Positions 45,679 through 55,689 of a DNA stretch of 64,000 bases are shown here, piece by piece. The stretch's first letter is position 1. Every line of letters starts with the position of its first letter. This DNA comes from Novosphingobium rosa NBRC 15208 (GTDB lineage: Bacteria; Pseudomonadota; Alphaproteobacteria; Sphingomonadales; Sphingomonadaceae): contig NZ_BCZE01000029.1 in assembly GCF_001598555.1 (NCBI RefSeq), positions 1 to 64,000 on the forward strand, written 5' to 3'. The notes under the pieces were generated by a model. The model ran no database searches and was not told the DNA's origin. It worked only from the letters and a program-made list of their open reading frames with translations. The translations under genes and the position numbers were made by a program.

Positions 45679-47163
45679 TCACAGCGTGCGGCGCACCGCA
45701 TCCTGCCAGCCGGCGGCCAGTTTTTCGCGCTCGGCCTTTTTCATATTCGGCTTGAACAGGTCGCCCTGAGTCCAGGTTGCCGCCAGCGCATCGAGATCGG
45801 GCCACAGCCCCGTCGCAAGGCCCGCATGGAACGCCGCGCCCAGCGCCGTGGTCTCCAGATGGACAGGCCGCTCCACCGGCGCATCGAGCATATCGGCCAG
45901 AAACTGGCACAGCCAGTCGTTGGCCGCCATGCCGCCGTCCACGCGCAGGGCTTCGGGCCGGGCGCCGCCGTCCTCGGTCATCGCGCTGGCCAGATCCATC
46001 GTCTGATAGGCCACCGCCTCCAGTGCGGCGCGGGCGAGATGGGCCTGGGTCGCGCCCAGAGTCAGGCCGAAGATCGCGCCGCGCGCATCCGGATCCCAAT
46101 GCGGCGCGCCAAGGCCCACGAAGGCCGGGACCATATAGACGCCATTGTTGTCGGGCACCTGCGTGGCCATATCGTTGGTCTGGCGGGCGCTGGTGATCAC
46201 GCCGATGCCGTCGCGCAGCCATTTGATCGCCGCCCCCGCCACGAAGATCGAGCCTTCCAGCGCATAGGTCATCTGCCCGTTCAGGCGATAGGCGGGGGTG
46301 GTGAGCAGGCGATGCTGCGAATCCAGCGCCTGCGCGCCGGTGTTGAGCAGCATGAAGCAGCCCGTGCCATAGGTGGATTTCACCATGCCCGGCTGGAAAC
46401 AGGCCTGACCGAACAGCGCCGCCTGCTGATCCCCGGCGATCCCCGCGATGGGAATTTCCGCGCCCAGCAGGCTCTTGTCCGTGGCGCCGAAGATATGGGC
46501 GTTGTCGTGAACCTGCGGCAGCAGCTGCATCGGCACGCGCAGCAACCGGCACAGCTCCTCGTCCCAGCGTTGCTCGCGGATGTTGTAGAGCAGGGTGCGC
46601 CCGGCATTGGTCACATCGGTGGCATGCACCTTGCCGCCGGTCAGGCGCCAGAGCAGGAAGCTGTCGATGGTGCCGAAGGCCAGCTCGCCCTTTTCGGCCC
46701 GCGCCCGCGCCCCTTCCACATGATCGAGAATCCACGCCAGCTTGGTGCCCGAAAAATAGGGGTCGAGCAGCAGGCCGGTGCGCGCGCGGACATCGGGCTC
46801 CGCGCCATCGGCCTTCAGCTCGGCGCAGAGGCGCGCGGTGCGGCGGTCCTGCCAGACGATGGCGTTGTGGATGGGCTTGCCACTGGCGCGTTCCCACACC
46901 ACCACCGTCTCGCGCTGGTTGGTGATGCCGATGCCCGCGATGCCGCCCGCGCCCACGCCGCTCTTCTCGATGGCCTCGCGCGCGGTGGAGAGCGTGTCGC
47001 GCCAGATGTCTTCGGGATCATGCTCCACCCAGCCCAGCTCGGGGTAATGCTGCGCGAACTCGCTCTGCGCGGTGGCGACCGGGCGCGCGGCATCGTCGAA
47101 GACGATCGAGCGCGTCGAGGTCGTGCCCTGATCGATGGCGAGAATATGGCGGGCTTGGGTCAT
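45679..47163 (-). CDS. glpK: Glycerol kinase
   Basis: 494 residues, full length for GlpK. FGGY motifs: [17 protein letters not shown] at the N-terminus, [76 protein letters not shown] and [18 protein letters not shown]. It phosphorylates glycerol to sn-glycerol 3-phosphate in the cytosol. The facilitator gene lies 25 bp upstream in the same direction, and the dehydrogenase and repressor are divergent, forming a complete glycerol module. Confidence 0.95.
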   Translation of the reverse strand: MTQARHILAIDQGTTSTRSIVFDDAARPVATAQSEFAQHYPELGWVEHDPEDIWRDTLSTAREAIEKSGVGAGGIAGIGITNQRETVVVWERASGKPIHNAIVWQDRRTARLCAELKADGAEPDVRARTGLLLDPYFSGTKLAWILDHVEGARARAEKGELAFGTIDSFLLWRLTGGKVHATDVTNAGRTLLYNIREQRWDEELCRLLRVPMQLLPQVHDNAHIFGATDKSLLGAEIPIAGIAGDQQAALFGQACFQPGMVKSTYGTGCFMLLNTGAQALDSQHRLLTTPAYRLNGQMTYALEGSIFVAGAAIKWLRDGIGVITSARQTNDMATQVPDNNGVYMVPAFVGLGAPHWDPDARGAIFGLTLGATQAHLARAALEAVAYQTMDLASAMTEDGGARPEALRVDGGMAANDWLCQFLADMLDAPVERPVHLETTALGAAFHAGLATGLWPDLDALAATWTQGDLFKPNMKKAEREKLAAGWQDAVRRTL

Positions 47164-47188
47164 CAGGCATTCTCCGAAAGCGGGCGGC

Positions 47189-47989
47189 TTAGTGCAGGAT
47201 CTTGCGGTCCCTGGGCAAGTAGGGCTTGATCAGAAGCTGATAGATGCCCGCCCCCACGACACCGCCCAGCAGCGGCGCGGCAACCGGCACCCACCAGTAA
47301 TTGTCGGGCCCGGGAAAGGCCGAGGCGTCCCACCCGGCCAGCCACGCCAGCAGACGCGGGCCAAGGTCACGCGCGGGGTTGATCGGCCAGGCCTCCAGAT
47401 AGCCGCCGCAAGCCCCGATGCAGGCCACCAGCAGGCCGATCATCAGCGCGCCGGAATTGGCCATGGGGGCGCTGGTGTTGTATTCGTCGGTGATGGCGAA
47501 AATGCCCAGCAGCAGGATCGCGGTGAGCACCACCTCGTCCCAGAAGGCATGCATCGGCAGGATATGCGGCCCGGGATGGGTGAAGAACACCCCCGCCGCC
47601 CCGCCGCCCGCGCGCGTCAGCCCATGGGCGGCGTTGTAGGCGTCGATCACCGGGTGATAGAGCTGAAGCACCAGCGCCGCGCCGATGAAGCCGCCGATCA
47701 CCTGAGCAATCCAGTAAGGCAGCACCTTCTCTTTGGGAAAGCCGCGAAACAACGTCAGCGCCAGTGTCACCGCCGGATTGGCATGGGTGCCCGAAACCGC
47801 GCCGGTCACGAAAATGGCCAGCGTCACCGCCAGACCCCAGGCGATGCACACGCCCCAATAGGCGGTGGCATAGGGGCTGGGATCGTAAAGCGTGATCATC
47901 GCCGCCGCGCAATCGCCCAGCGTGATGATGATCGCCACGGCGATCACCTCCGCGATCAGCTCGCCGCGCAGCTTGTGGTCCAGGGTCAT
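47189..47989 (-). CDS. glpF: Glycerol facilitator (aquaglyceroporin)
   Basis: 266 residues from ATG 47989 (GAGAGG at 6 bp); the longer open frame to 48157 is not supported. Six membrane helices and two NPA boxes: [13 protein letters not shown] and [12 protein letters not shown], with Asp after the second NPAR, which is diagnostic for glycerol-conducting members. It allows passive glycerol entry before phosphorylation by GlpK. Transcribed as glpF-glpK away from a putative GlpR operator. Confidence 0.92.
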   Translation of the reverse strand: MTLDHKLRGELIAEVIAVAIIITLGDCAAAMITLYDPSPYATAYWGVCIAWGLAVTLAIFVTGAVSGTHANPAVTLALTLFRGFPKEKVLPYWIAQVIGGFIGAALVLQLYHPVIDAYNAAHGLTRAGGGAAGVFFTHPGPHILPMHAFWDEVVLTAILLLGIFAITDEYNTSAPMANSGALMIGLLVACIGACGGYLEAWPINPARDLGPRLLAWLAGWDASAFPGPDNYWWVPVAAPLLGGVVGAGIYQLLIKPYLPRDRKILH

Positions 47990-48081
47990 GTCCATCCTCT
48001 CACCGTCTGCGCCGGGGGCGTTTTCGCTGGTTTTCGCCATCTGCACACGCTTTCGACCCAGCGTCAACAGTTTCGTTTGCA

Positions 48082-48117
48082 TTTTCGATAATGCGGTCAT
48101 ATTTTCGCATTCGAAAA
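48082..48117. promoter_or_regulatory. GlpR-type operator in the glpF / glpD divergent region
   Basis: TTTTCG-CATT-CGAAAA (48102-48117) is a perfect 6-bp inverted repeat with 4-bp centre, matching the arms of the TTTTCG-N4-CGAAAA palindrome I recall for pseudomonad GlpR. A second TTTTCG half-site lies exactly 20 bp upstream (48082-48087). The site is 33 bp before the glpD ATG and 113 bp before glpF, so it could repress both. Confidence 0.6.
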
Positions 48118-48149
48118 ATTTAATGGACTCACTCCGAAAGACGAACGCC

Positions 48150-49667
48150 ATGGCCACACCCCCCAGCCCCGCCGAACCGACCTATGACCTGCTGATCGTG
48201 GGCGGCGGCGTGAATGGCGCGGGCATCGCGCGCGATGCGGCGGGGCGGGGCCTGTCGGTGCTGCTGGTCGAGGCTGAGGATCTGGCCAGCCACACCTCCT
48301 CGGCCAGCACCAAGCTGATCCATGGGGGCCTGCGCTATCTGGAGTATTACGAATTCCGTCTGGTGCGCGAGGCGCTGATCGAGCGCGAGCGCCTGCTGGG
48401 CATGGCCCCGCATATCATCTGGCCGCTGCGCTTTGTGCTGCCGCAGTCGCAATCGCCGCGCCCGGCGTGGATGGTGCGATTGGGCCTGTTTCTCTACGAC
48501 CATCTGGGGGGCCGCAAAAAGCTGCCCGGCACGCAAAAACTGGATCTGGACCGCGCCCCGCAGGGCCATGGCCTGAAGCGCGGCGCGAGAGGGAAAGGCA
48601 GCGCCTTCGTCTATTCCGACTGCTGGGTGCAGGACAGCCGCCTGACCGTCCTCAACGCGATGGATGCCGCCGCGCGCGGGGCAGAGATCCGCACCCGCAC
48701 CCGCCTGGTCAGTGCGCAATCGCAGGGCGATCGGTGGCTGGCCACCATCGAGGATGGGATGGGTCAGCGTCAGGTGCGCGCCAGGGTGCTGGTGAATGCG
48801 GCGGGGCCATGGGTCGATGCCGTGCTGCGCAGGCTGGGCCGGGCGCGCAACGATCGCGGCGTGCGGCTGATCAAGGGCAGCCATATCGTGGTGCCCCGGC
48901 TCTATGAAGGCGACCACGCCTTCATGCTGCAAAACCCGGACCGCCGCATCGTTTTCGCCATTCCCTATGAGCAGAACTTCACCCTGATCGGCACCACCGA
49001 CGAACCGTGGAACGCACCGCCGGGCAAGGCCGAGATCAGCCAGAGCGAGATCGACTATCTCTGCGAGACGGTGAACCGCTATTTCGAGCGCGAGGTCTCC
49101 CCCGCCGACATCGTGTGGAGCTATGCCGGCATCCGCCCGCTTTACGACGATCACGCCGCCAATGCCTCGGCGGTGACGCGCGACTATGTGCTGGATTTCG
49201 ATCAAAGTGAGGGCAAGGCCCCGATGCTCAGCGTGTTTGGCGGCAAGATCACCACCTATCGCAAGCTGGCCGAACACGCGATGGAGCATATCGCCCCGCT
49301 CTTCCCACAGGCCAGCGCGCCATGGACGGCGGGCGCCACCCTGCCAGGCGGCGACCTGCCCGATGGGGATTTCGAAGCATTCGTGGCCAGCCTGGTCGCG
49401 CGTTACCCGCAGTTGGCGCCCGCGCTGCTGCATCGTCTGGCCCGCGCCTATGGCACCTGCGTCTTCAAGCTGCTGGGCACGGCGCGGACGCCGGAGGATC
49501 TGGGCGCCGATCTGGGCGGCGGCCTCCACACGCGCGAGGTGGATTATCTGGTGGCAGCCGAATGGGCCTGCACCGCGCAGGACATTCTCTATCGCCGCAG
49601 CAAGCTGGGCCTGCATGTGCCGCAAGGCACGGCGCAGGCGCTGGAAGCCTATCTGGCCCGCGATTGA
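48150..49667 (+). CDS. glpD: Glycerol-3-phosphate dehydrogenase, FAD-dependent
   Basis: 505 residues from ATG 48150; ATG 48123 in frame adds nine residues and cannot be excluded, and neither has a strong ribosome-binding site. FAD-binding GGGVNGAGIARDAAGRG and the GlpD signatures STKLIHGGLRYLEYYEFRLV, VNAAGPWVD and SVFGGKITTYRKLAEHA are present, as is the C-terminal helical domain (RLARAYGT). It oxidises glycerol 3-phosphate to dihydroxyacetone phosphate at the inner membrane and feeds electrons to quinone. Followed 49 bp later by the repressor gene. Confidence 0.95.
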   Translation: MATPPSPAEPTYDLLIVGGGVNGAGIARDAAGRGLSVLLVEAEDLASHTSSASTKLIHGGLRYLEYYEFRLVREALIERERLLGMAPHIIWPLRFVLPQSQSPRPAWMVRLGLFLYDHLGGRKKLPGTQKLDLDRAPQGHGLKRGARGKGSAFVYSDCWVQDSRLTVLNAMDAAARGAEIRTRTRLVSAQSQGDRWLATIEDGMGQRQVRARVLVNAAGPWVDAVLRRLGRARNDRGVRLIKGSHIVVPRLYEGDHAFMLQNPDRRIVFAIPYEQNFTLIGTTDEPWNAPPGKAEISQSEIDYLCETVNRYFEREVSPADIVWSYAGIRPLYDDHAANASAVTRDYVLDFDQSEGKAPMLSVFGGKITTYRKLAEHAMEHIAPLFPQASAPWTAGATLPGGDLPDGDFEAFVASLVARYPQLAPALLHRLARAYGTCVFKLLGTARTPEDLGADLGGGLHTREVDYLVAAEWACTAQDILYRRSKLGLHVPQGTAQALEAYLARD

Positions 49668-49716
49668 CCTCGACGCCACGGGGTTTAAGGCCATCGACAG
49701 CAACGACAAGGAGGCG

Positions 49717-50523
49717 ATGGTGAGCACTGTGACGGACAATCAGGACGACGCCATCGCCCGCCGCCGCGCCCGCATTCTGGAGATCGCCCGCAACGCCGGC
49801 AGCGTGGCGGTGGAGGATCTGGCCGAGCGCCTTGCCGTCACCCCCCAGACCATCCGCCGGGATTTGAACGTGCTGGCCGATCAGGCCCTGCTCTCCCGCA
49901 TTCATGGCGGCGCGCTGGTGGCCTCGGGCGTGAACAACATCGCCTATGACACGCGCCGCGCCGTGGCCGCCCATGCCAAGGCCCGCATCGGCGCCGCGGC
50001 GGCGGCGCTGATCCCGGATGGCTCCTCGCTGTTCATCAACATCGGCACCACCACGGAAGCGGTGGCGGCCAATTTCAGTCATCATCGCGATCTGATGGTG
50101 ATTTCCAACAATCTCAATGTGGTGGATGCGCTCAGCAGCCATGGCTCGGTCGATCTGGTCTGCGTGGGCGGCACGGTGCGCACGCAGGATCGTGCGGTGG
50201 TCGGCGCGCTGGCGATGCGCTTCATCGAGAATTTCCGCGTCGATTACGCGCTGATCGGCATCTCCGCTCTGGCCTCGGACGGCACGCTGCTGGACTTCGC
50301 CATCGATGAGGTGGAGGTCTCGCAAACGATCATCCGCAACGCGCGCAAGGTCATTCTGGTGGCGGATTCCTCCAAGGAGGGCCGCGCGGCCCCGGTGCGG
50401 GTCTGCGGCATGGAGGCCATCGACTTCTACGTCTGCGACCGCGTGGTGGATGAAGGGCTGAAGGCAGCCTGCAAGGCGCATGGCGTGGAGGTGATCGAAA
50501 CGCTGGCTGGCGAGGCGGCATAG
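49717..50523 (+). CDS. glpR: DeoR-family glycerol-3-phosphate regulon repressor
   Basis: 268 residues. AAGGAGG lies just before ATG 49717, and GTG 49720 (5-bp spacing) is an equally good start. The DeoR helix-turn-helix is visible as VAVEDLAERLAVTPQTIRRDLNVL followed by ALLSRIHGGAL, and the effector domain shows LFINIGTTTEAVA, ISNNLNVVDALS, VCVGGTVR and VILVADSSKEGR. GlpR proteins repress glp genes until glycerol 3-phosphate binds. Location after glpD and the palindrome in the glpF/glpD gap support this role. Confidence 0.92.
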   Translation: MVSTVTDNQDDAIARRRARILEIARNAGSVAVEDLAERLAVTPQTIRRDLNVLADQALLSRIHGGALVASGVNNIAYDTRRAVAAHAKARIGAAAAALIPDGSSLFINIGTTTEAVAANFSHHRDLMVISNNLNVVDALSSHGSVDLVCVGGTVRTQDRAVVGALAMRFIENFRVDYALIGISALASDGTLLDFAIDEVEVSQTIIRNARKVILVADSSKEGRAAPVRVCGMEAIDFYVCDRVVDEGLKAACKAHGVEVIETLAGEAA

Positions 50524-50535
50524 ACCGCCAGCTGC

Positions 50536-50566
50536 CCCGCGCCGCAGCCATCCGATCTGGCGCGGG
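50536..50566. terminator. Hairpin downstream of glpR
   Basis: CCCGCGCC-N15-GGCGCGGG begins 13 nt after the glpR stop, in the gap between the convergent glpR and phosphatase genes. No U-run. Confidence 0.4.
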
Positions 50567-50654
50567 TCATGACCGCGCCATGCCCTCCGGCGCACGACGC
50601 TGACCTATGCCGATGGCCAGATGCGCCGCACCGGTTTTGCCTGTGGCGCCCCCG

Positions 50655-52211
50655 TCAGGCCCGCACCAGCCCCGGCTTTCCGGCCTCCACCGCCCAGCTG
50701 GCCGCCGTCTTGATCGGCATGTCCCGGCGCGACACGGCGTCCACCGTGCGGTAATGGCCGATCCAAGAGGCCGCCGTGATCTCGCTCACCACATAGCCAC
50801 GCCGGTCATTGGTCCATTTGAGGAAGGGATTGTCGGCCATCCAGCGCTCGATGCCGGGGCGCAGATCATGGCCGTCCCCGCCCGAGGTGATCGAGGTGGA
50901 GACGAATTCGGAGGCCACCACCTTCTCGCCCACCATCAGGTCATTGGCGTAATTCTCATGCTCGTCGCCGGTGACGACCACCACATTGCGGCTGCGACCG
51001 AACAGGCCGAACAGCCTTTCGCGCTGCGCCTGATAGCCCGCCCAGCTGTCCATATTGTAGGTCGGCGCGGTCTGCTTGTCGTCCGGCCCGCGGCGGTCGA
51101 GCGGGCACATCATCACCTGCTGCGCCAGCCCCTGCCAGCGCTGATGGCTCTGGGCGAAACCGGCATTGAGCCAGCTTTCCTGCTCGGGGTTGATCATCTG
51201 CGCGCTTGGCGAGACCTGCGCCGCGCAGACCAGCTGGTAATTGTCACCGCAGGGCTGATCGCTGCGATAGAGGCGGGTGTTGGGCAGGTGCAGGCGCAGC
51301 AGATCGCCGTAATCGGCGCGCTGGTGGAAATCGACCGTCCCGTCGCGCGCCATCGTCGAGCGGCGCACCGGCATATGCTCATACCAGGCCTGAAGCGCCA
51401 TGCGGCGGCGGGTGATGAACAGCTCGGGCGGGGTGCCGTTCTGATCCCACTCGCCCGCCCAGTTGTTCTGCACCTCATGGTCGTCATAGGTGCAGAACCA
51501 GGGATGCGCCGCGCGGGCGGCCTGCAGATCGGTGTCGAGCGCGGTCTGGGCATAGCGCAGGCGATAGGCATCGAGCGAAAAGGGCTCCGCGCCCAGATAG
51601 CGGCGCACCGGATCGACCGGCTGATGATGCGCGTCCAGCGCGAAACCGGGCGAATATTCGTAGATGAAATCGCCGTAATGGAAGAAGAAATCCAGATCTT
51701 CCTGCGCGGCATGGCGGAAAGCGGTGTACCAGCCCGCCTCATAATGCTGGCAGCCCACGGCGGCGAAGCGCACCCGCTCCACCGACGCGCCGAGAGCGGG
51801 CAGCGTGGCGGCGCGGCCGGTCAGGCTCTTCTGGCCCGCGCAATGGAAGCGATACCAATAGGAGCGGCCCGGCTTCAGCCCCGCCACTTCGGCATGGATG
51901 GCATGGCCCAGTTCCGGGCGGGCGATCTCGGTGCCCTTGGCCACGGGCTTGTGAAAGCCTTCGTCCTCGGCCACCTCCCAGTCGACGGCCACCGGCTTCA
52001 TCGGCATGCCATATTGCGGTTCGAACGGCCGCGGCGCGAGGCGGGTCCAGAGCACGAAGCCATCGACGGCAGGATCGCCCGCGCAGACGCCCAGCGTGAA
52101 GGGATAATCGGTGAAGCCCAGCGTCTGCGCCCGGGCGGACGTCAGAATGAAGGGGCTGAGCGAAAGGCCACCGACGAGGGCACGGCGCGACAGGGGGAAA
52201 AGATCAGGCAT
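50655..52211 (-). CDS. PhoD-type alkaline phosphatase/phosphodiesterase, Tat-exported
   Basis: 518 residues. Tat signal PLSRRALVGGLSLSPF at about 6-21. An N-terminal fibronectin-like domain (VDGFVLWTRLAP, YWYRFHCAG) precedes the metallophosphatase core with VGCQHYEAGWYTAFRHAA, FFFHYGDFIYEY, YDDHEVQNNW and VVTGDEHENYANDL, which carry the metal-binding Asp, Asn and His residues of PhoD enzymes. The family cleaves phosphodiesters such as teichoic acids and phospholipid head groups, and phosphomonoesters. Next to a glycerol-phosphate module this could supply glycerol phosphates, although its link to glp is inference. Monocistronic. Confidence 0.9.
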   Translation of the reverse strand: MPDLFPLSRRALVGGLSLSPFILTSARAQTLGFTDYPFTLGVCAGDPAVDGFVLWTRLAPRPFEPQYGMPMKPVAVDWEVAEDEGFHKPVAKGTEIARPELGHAIHAEVAGLKPGRSYWYRFHCAGQKSLTGRAATLPALGASVERVRFAAVGCQHYEAGWYTAFRHAAQEDLDFFFHYGDFIYEYSPGFALDAHHQPVDPVRRYLGAEPFSLDAYRLRYAQTALDTDLQAARAAHPWFCTYDDHEVQNNWAGEWDQNGTPPELFITRRRMALQAWYEHMPVRRSTMARDGTVDFHQRADYGDLLRLHLPNTRLYRSDQPCGDNYQLVCAAQVSPSAQMINPEQESWLNAGFAQSHQRWQGLAQQVMMCPLDRRGPDDKQTAPTYNMDSWAGYQAQRERLFGLFGRSRNVVVVTGDEHENYANDLMVGEKVVASEFVSTSITSGGDGHDLRPGIERWMADNPFLKWTNDRRGYVVSEITAASWIGHYRTVDAVSRRDMPIKTAASWAVEAGKPGLVRA

Positions 52212-52243
52212 AAAAGGCTGTTATGCAGCAACTGTTGCGACAA

Positions 52244-52260
52244 TGTGACAATGTATCACA
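52244..52260. promoter_or_regulatory. Inverted repeat TGTGA-N7-TCACA upstream of phosphatase gene
   Basis: Perfect 5-bp arms, 33 bp before the start of the phosphatase gene. CRP-like arms but with a 7-bp rather than 6-bp centre, so a CRP site is doubtful. Only a possible regulatory palindrome. Confidence 0.25.
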
Positions 52261-52361
52261 ACCTGCCGGCAGGCGGATGTCAGCGCCTGGCCGTGCGCGC
52301 CATCCAGCGCGCCGGGAGCGAATGTGACGACCCGATCCCGCCCCTTGTGCAAGCCTCCGCT

Positions 52362-53993
52362 TTATCGGCGTTTCGTGGGAGCAACCGGATCGGCCGGGTC
52401 GATGCGATCATGCGCCTGCTTGATGGCCAGAAAGCGTGCAAAATCGGCATCGGCTTCGGCATGGCTGACCGCCGCGATCCTCATCCGCTGCGCCGCCGGG
52501 CCCGGCGTATAGCGTGGCCAGAGCGCCAGCCCCGCGCCGCCCGGCCCCCTGCCGTTCGGATTTCCGGTCTTGATGAAATTGACCCAATAGGCCGACATGG
52601 TGGCGGCGATGGCGCGATCCACATCCGTCACCGCCCAGTCCGGCCTGGAGGCCAGCGTATCGAAGGCATAGGGAATTTCCGCGCCATGGAAGGCGCCCGC
52701 CAGCCTCACATCGAAATGTGGACCGAAGGTGCCCGCCGGGATCGGCGGCGCATGGTCGAATTCATAGGCATAGACCGGCTGACGCCCGCTCAGCGTCTGG
52801 GCATAGGCCCATTTCCAGGTGCCATAGGCGATGCCATTGTCTCCCGCCGCGCGAACATAGGCCTGCAGGTCATCCTCGGACCGGGCCGCGTAAAAGGGCG
52901 CGATGCGCGCCGCCTCCGCGCCGTAATAGCCCTTGAGCAGCTCCGAAAAAGGCTTGCGCCCCATCAGCAGATTGACCGAGCCCTCCTGCGCGTTCCAGCC
53001 CACGAGCAGCGGCACGTCATTCTGCCGGTGCCGGGCGAAGATGCGCCATGGCGCATCGGGCAGCAGCGCGCCATCGACCACCGGCAGATTGTAGAAGGTT
53101 CCGGCGCGGACCGAGGCATCCAGCACATGCTGCGCCGAGGCCGCCCGCATCCCGGCCAGATTGCCCACCCCCAGGGCTGCCATCAGCTTGCCGCCCTTGG
53201 CCTCTTCATCGGCCAGACTGGTGGCGCCCATGCTGCCATATTCGTGAACCCGCAACGACGACCCGCTTTCCCCGATCGCCCGCTGGAACAGCCCTTTGGC
53301 CTGCGGCGAAACCATCAGCACGCTGGTGGTGACCGAGCCCGAGGATTCGCCGCCGATCGTCACCCGCGCGGGGTCTCCTCCGAAAGTGGCGATGTTGCGC
53401 CTTACCCAGCGCAACGCCGCCAGATCGTCCATAAAGCCGTAATTGCCCGAGGCGCCATGCAGGCTCTCGCGACTCAGCTCCGGCGTGGAGAGGAAACCGA
53501 GGGGGCCAAGGCGATAGTTGACCGTCACCACCACAATGCCCTTGCGGGCCATGGCGCTGCCATCGAAACCGGGCTGCGCACCGGAGCCGACACGCGATCC
53601 ACCGCCGTGGAACCAGACATAGACCGGCAGCTTGGCCGCATTCCGTCCCGCCGGCGTCCACACGTTGAGATAGAGGCAATCCTCCGAACGCGGGCGCGAC
53701 GCGGGGCTCTCCCCAGACACCGCCTGAAAGCAATCGGCCCCGAAGGTATCGGCTTTTCGCGGCTGCGCCCAGGGCACGACCGGCGCGGGCGGCCTCCAGC
53801 GCCGGGGCCCGACCGGCGGCGCGGCATAAGGCAGGCCCTTGAAGCTGGTGATGCCTTCAGCGTCAGCCGCAGGGCGGATCACCCGCCCGCCATCGATGGC
53901 GATGGTGGAGGGCGGCGCAGGCGCGGCGTCAGCCCCTGAAAAGCCCGCCGTCATCGCGCCTGCCAGGAACATCGCCAAAATGCATCGCTTCAT
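52362..53993 (-). CDS. Type B carboxylesterase, secreted
   Basis: 543 residues from ATG 53993 (AGGAA at 8 bp). Signal peptide KRCILAMFLAGAMTAGFSGADA. The alpha/beta-hydrolase of the carboxylesterase B family is evident: GLPYAAPPVGPRRWRPP, SEDCLYLNVWTP, YVWFHGGGSRVG (oxyanion hole), VTVNYRLGPLGFLS and the nucleophile elbow GGESSGS; the catalytic acid and His lie in the C-terminal third, where SYDFDHAPP-like wording is present. It hydrolyses carboxylic esters in the periplasm. Plant-derived ester substrates (feruloyl, acetyl) are possible. Monocistronic; no regulatory link seen. Confidence 0.88.
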   Translation of the reverse strand: MKRCILAMFLAGAMTAGFSGADAAPAPPSTIAIDGGRVIRPAADAEGITSFKGLPYAAPPVGPRRWRPPAPVVPWAQPRKADTFGADCFQAVSGESPASRPRSEDCLYLNVWTPAGRNAAKLPVYVWFHGGGSRVGSGAQPGFDGSAMARKGIVVVTVNYRLGPLGFLSTPELSRESLHGASGNYGFMDDLAALRWVRRNIATFGGDPARVTIGGESSGSVTTSVLMVSPQAKGLFQRAIGESGSSLRVHEYGSMGATSLADEEAKGGKLMAALGVGNLAGMRAASAQHVLDASVRAGTFYNLPVVDGALLPDAPWRIFARHRQNDVPLLVGWNAQEGSVNLLMGRKPFSELLKGYYGAEAARIAPFYAARSEDDLQAYVRAAGDNGIAYGTWKWAYAQTLSGRQPVYAYEFDHAPPIPAGTFGPHFDVRLAGAFHGAEIPYAFDTLASRPDWAVTDVDRAIAATMSAYWVNFIKTGNPNGRGPGGAGLALWPRYTPGPAAQRMRIAAVSHAEADADFARFLAIKQAHDRIDPADPVAPTKRR

Positions 53994-54204
53994 CGGTGAG
54001 GTTCCTTCGTGGTTATCCCAAAGACCGGTCGCGACGAAACGGAGAGCGCCACAGCAGACATGGCTGGACAACACACCCTCGACCGACCGCCAAAGGCATC
54101 ATGCTAGGACTCAGGCGCTGGCCCCCGGGTCATCCATGGCGGTCTGTCCGGCTGGCGGTCAGGGCCCGGGAACACCCGCGCCGCCAAGGCCGCCGCCCAC
54201 GGTC

Positions 54205-55665
54205 TTACAGCCCCAGGCTGACATATTTCAGGGTGAGGAATTCCTCGATCCCCTGACGTGCCCCTTCGCGACCGATCCCGCTGTCCTTCACCCCGCCAAA
54301 GGGCGCGACCTCGGTGGTGATCAGCCCTTCATTGAGGCCGACCATCCCCGTCTCCAACGCCCGCGAGACCCGGAAGGCCCGCGCCAGATCCCGCGTGTAG
54401 ACATAGGCCGCCAGCCCATAGGGCGTGGCATTGGCCCGCGTCACCGCATCCTGCTCCTGCGTGAAACGGAACAGGGCCGCCACCGGACCGAAGGTTTCCT
54501 CACGGGCGATCAGCATCTCGTCGCTCGCCTCCGCGATGACCGTGGGCTCATACCATGTGCCGCCGGGGACATGCCGGCGCCCGCCCGCCATCAACGTGCC
54601 GCCCCTGGCCAGCGCATCGGCGACATGGGCCTCCACCTTCGCCACGGCAGCCTCATTGATCAGCGGCCCTTGCTCCACGCCGGGTTCAAGCCCGTTGCCC
54701 GGCTTCATCGCGGCCGCCCGCTCGGTCAGGCGCCTGGCGAAGGCATCATAGATGCCGTCCTGCACGTAGAAACGGTTGGTGCAGACGCAGGTCTGCCCCG
54801 CATTGCGATATTTGGCGGCGATGGCCCCCTCCACCGCGCGGTCCAGATCGGCATCGTCAAAGACGATGAAAGGCGCATTGCCGCCCAGCTCCATCGAGAG
54901 CTTCTTCATCGTCTCGCCGGACTGCTGATAGAGCAGCTTGCCCACCCGCGTCGAACCCGTGAAGGTCAGCTTGCGGACCAGCGGATTGGCGGTCAGCTCG
55001 CCGCCGATGGCCGCTGCATCGCCAGTCACCACATTGACCACGCCCGCCGGAACGCCCGCCTTCTCGGCCAGCACCGCCCAGACCAGCCCGCAATAGGGCG
55101 TCAGTTCGGACGGCTTGACCACCACGGTGCATCCGGCGGCCAGCGCCGGAGCCACCTTGCGCGACAGCATCGAGAAAGGGAAATTCCACGGCGAAATCGC
55201 GGCGACAACGCCCACCGGCTCCTTCGTCACCAGAATCTGACGGTCTTTCCACGGGGAGGGAATGATCTCGCCATTGGTGCGGCGCGCCTCCTCGGCGAAC
55301 CACTGGACATAGGCGGCGCCCTGCAGCACCTCACCGCGCGCCTCGGCCAGCGGCTTGCCCTGTTCGAGCGTCAGCATCGCCGCCAGCAGATCGGCATGCT
55401 CACGGATCAGCCCGGCCATGCGCGAGAGGGCCTCGGCCCGCTCGGCAGCCAGCGTCATCGACCATGCGCCGAAGGCCGCCTGCGCCGCAGCGATGGCCGC
55501 GCGCGTGTCCGCCGCGCCGCCCCAGGCAATGGTGCCGATGCTCTCGCCAGTGGCGGGGTTGAGGACGGGGTAGCGCTCGCCGCTCGCCGCCTCGGGCCAT
55601 GCACCGCCGATGGCATGGGTTTCGCGCAGCCAGCCCTCGGCCCGCAAGGTGGTCAAATGGTCCAT
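54205..55665 (-). CDS. NAD(P)-dependent aldehyde dehydrogenase, succinate-semialdehyde dehydrogenase-like
   Basis: 486 residues, AAGGA 9 bp upstream. ALDH motifs: ISPWNFPFSMLSRKVAPALAAG, FTGSTRVGKLL, general-base MELGGNAPFIV and the nucleophile in NAGQTCVCTNRFY. The adjacent second Cys (TCVC) and the sequence GVVNVVTGDAAAIGGEL are typical of GabD-type succinate-semialdehyde dehydrogenases. Last gene of the minus operon ALDH2 / flavin reductase / ALDH1, opposite the hydantoinase operon, so it probably acts late in an aldehyde-generating catabolic route. Confidence 0.85.
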   Translation of the reverse strand: MDHLTTLRAEGWLRETHAIGGAWPEAASGERYPVLNPATGESIGTIAWGGAADTRAAIAAAQAAFGAWSMTLAAERAEALSRMAGLIREHADLLAAMLTLEQGKPLAEARGEVLQGAAYVQWFAEEARRTNGEIIPSPWKDRQILVTKEPVGVVAAISPWNFPFSMLSRKVAPALAAGCTVVVKPSELTPYCGLVWAVLAEKAGVPAGVVNVVTGDAAAIGGELTANPLVRKLTFTGSTRVGKLLYQQSGETMKKLSMELGGNAPFIVFDDADLDRAVEGAIAAKYRNAGQTCVCTNRFYVQDGIYDAFARRLTERAAAMKPGNGLEPGVEQGPLINEAAVAKVEAHVADALARGGTLMAGGRRHVPGGTWYEPTVIAEASDEMLIAREETFGPVAALFRFTQEQDAVTRANATPYGLAAYVYTRDLARAFRVSRALETGMVGLNEGLITTEVAPFGGVKDSGIGREGARQGIEEFLTLKYVSLGL

Positions 55666-55689
55666 CGTGATATGTCCTTGTGGAAATGC

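Noticed and set aside
47992..48157. N-terminal extension of GlpF
   Set aside because: It runs through the AT-rich promoter and GlpR palindrome; GAGAGG before 47989 gives the proper start.
52244..52260. CRP site upstream of the phosphatase
   Set aside because: Arms match but the centre is 7 bp; listed only as a low-confidence palindrome.
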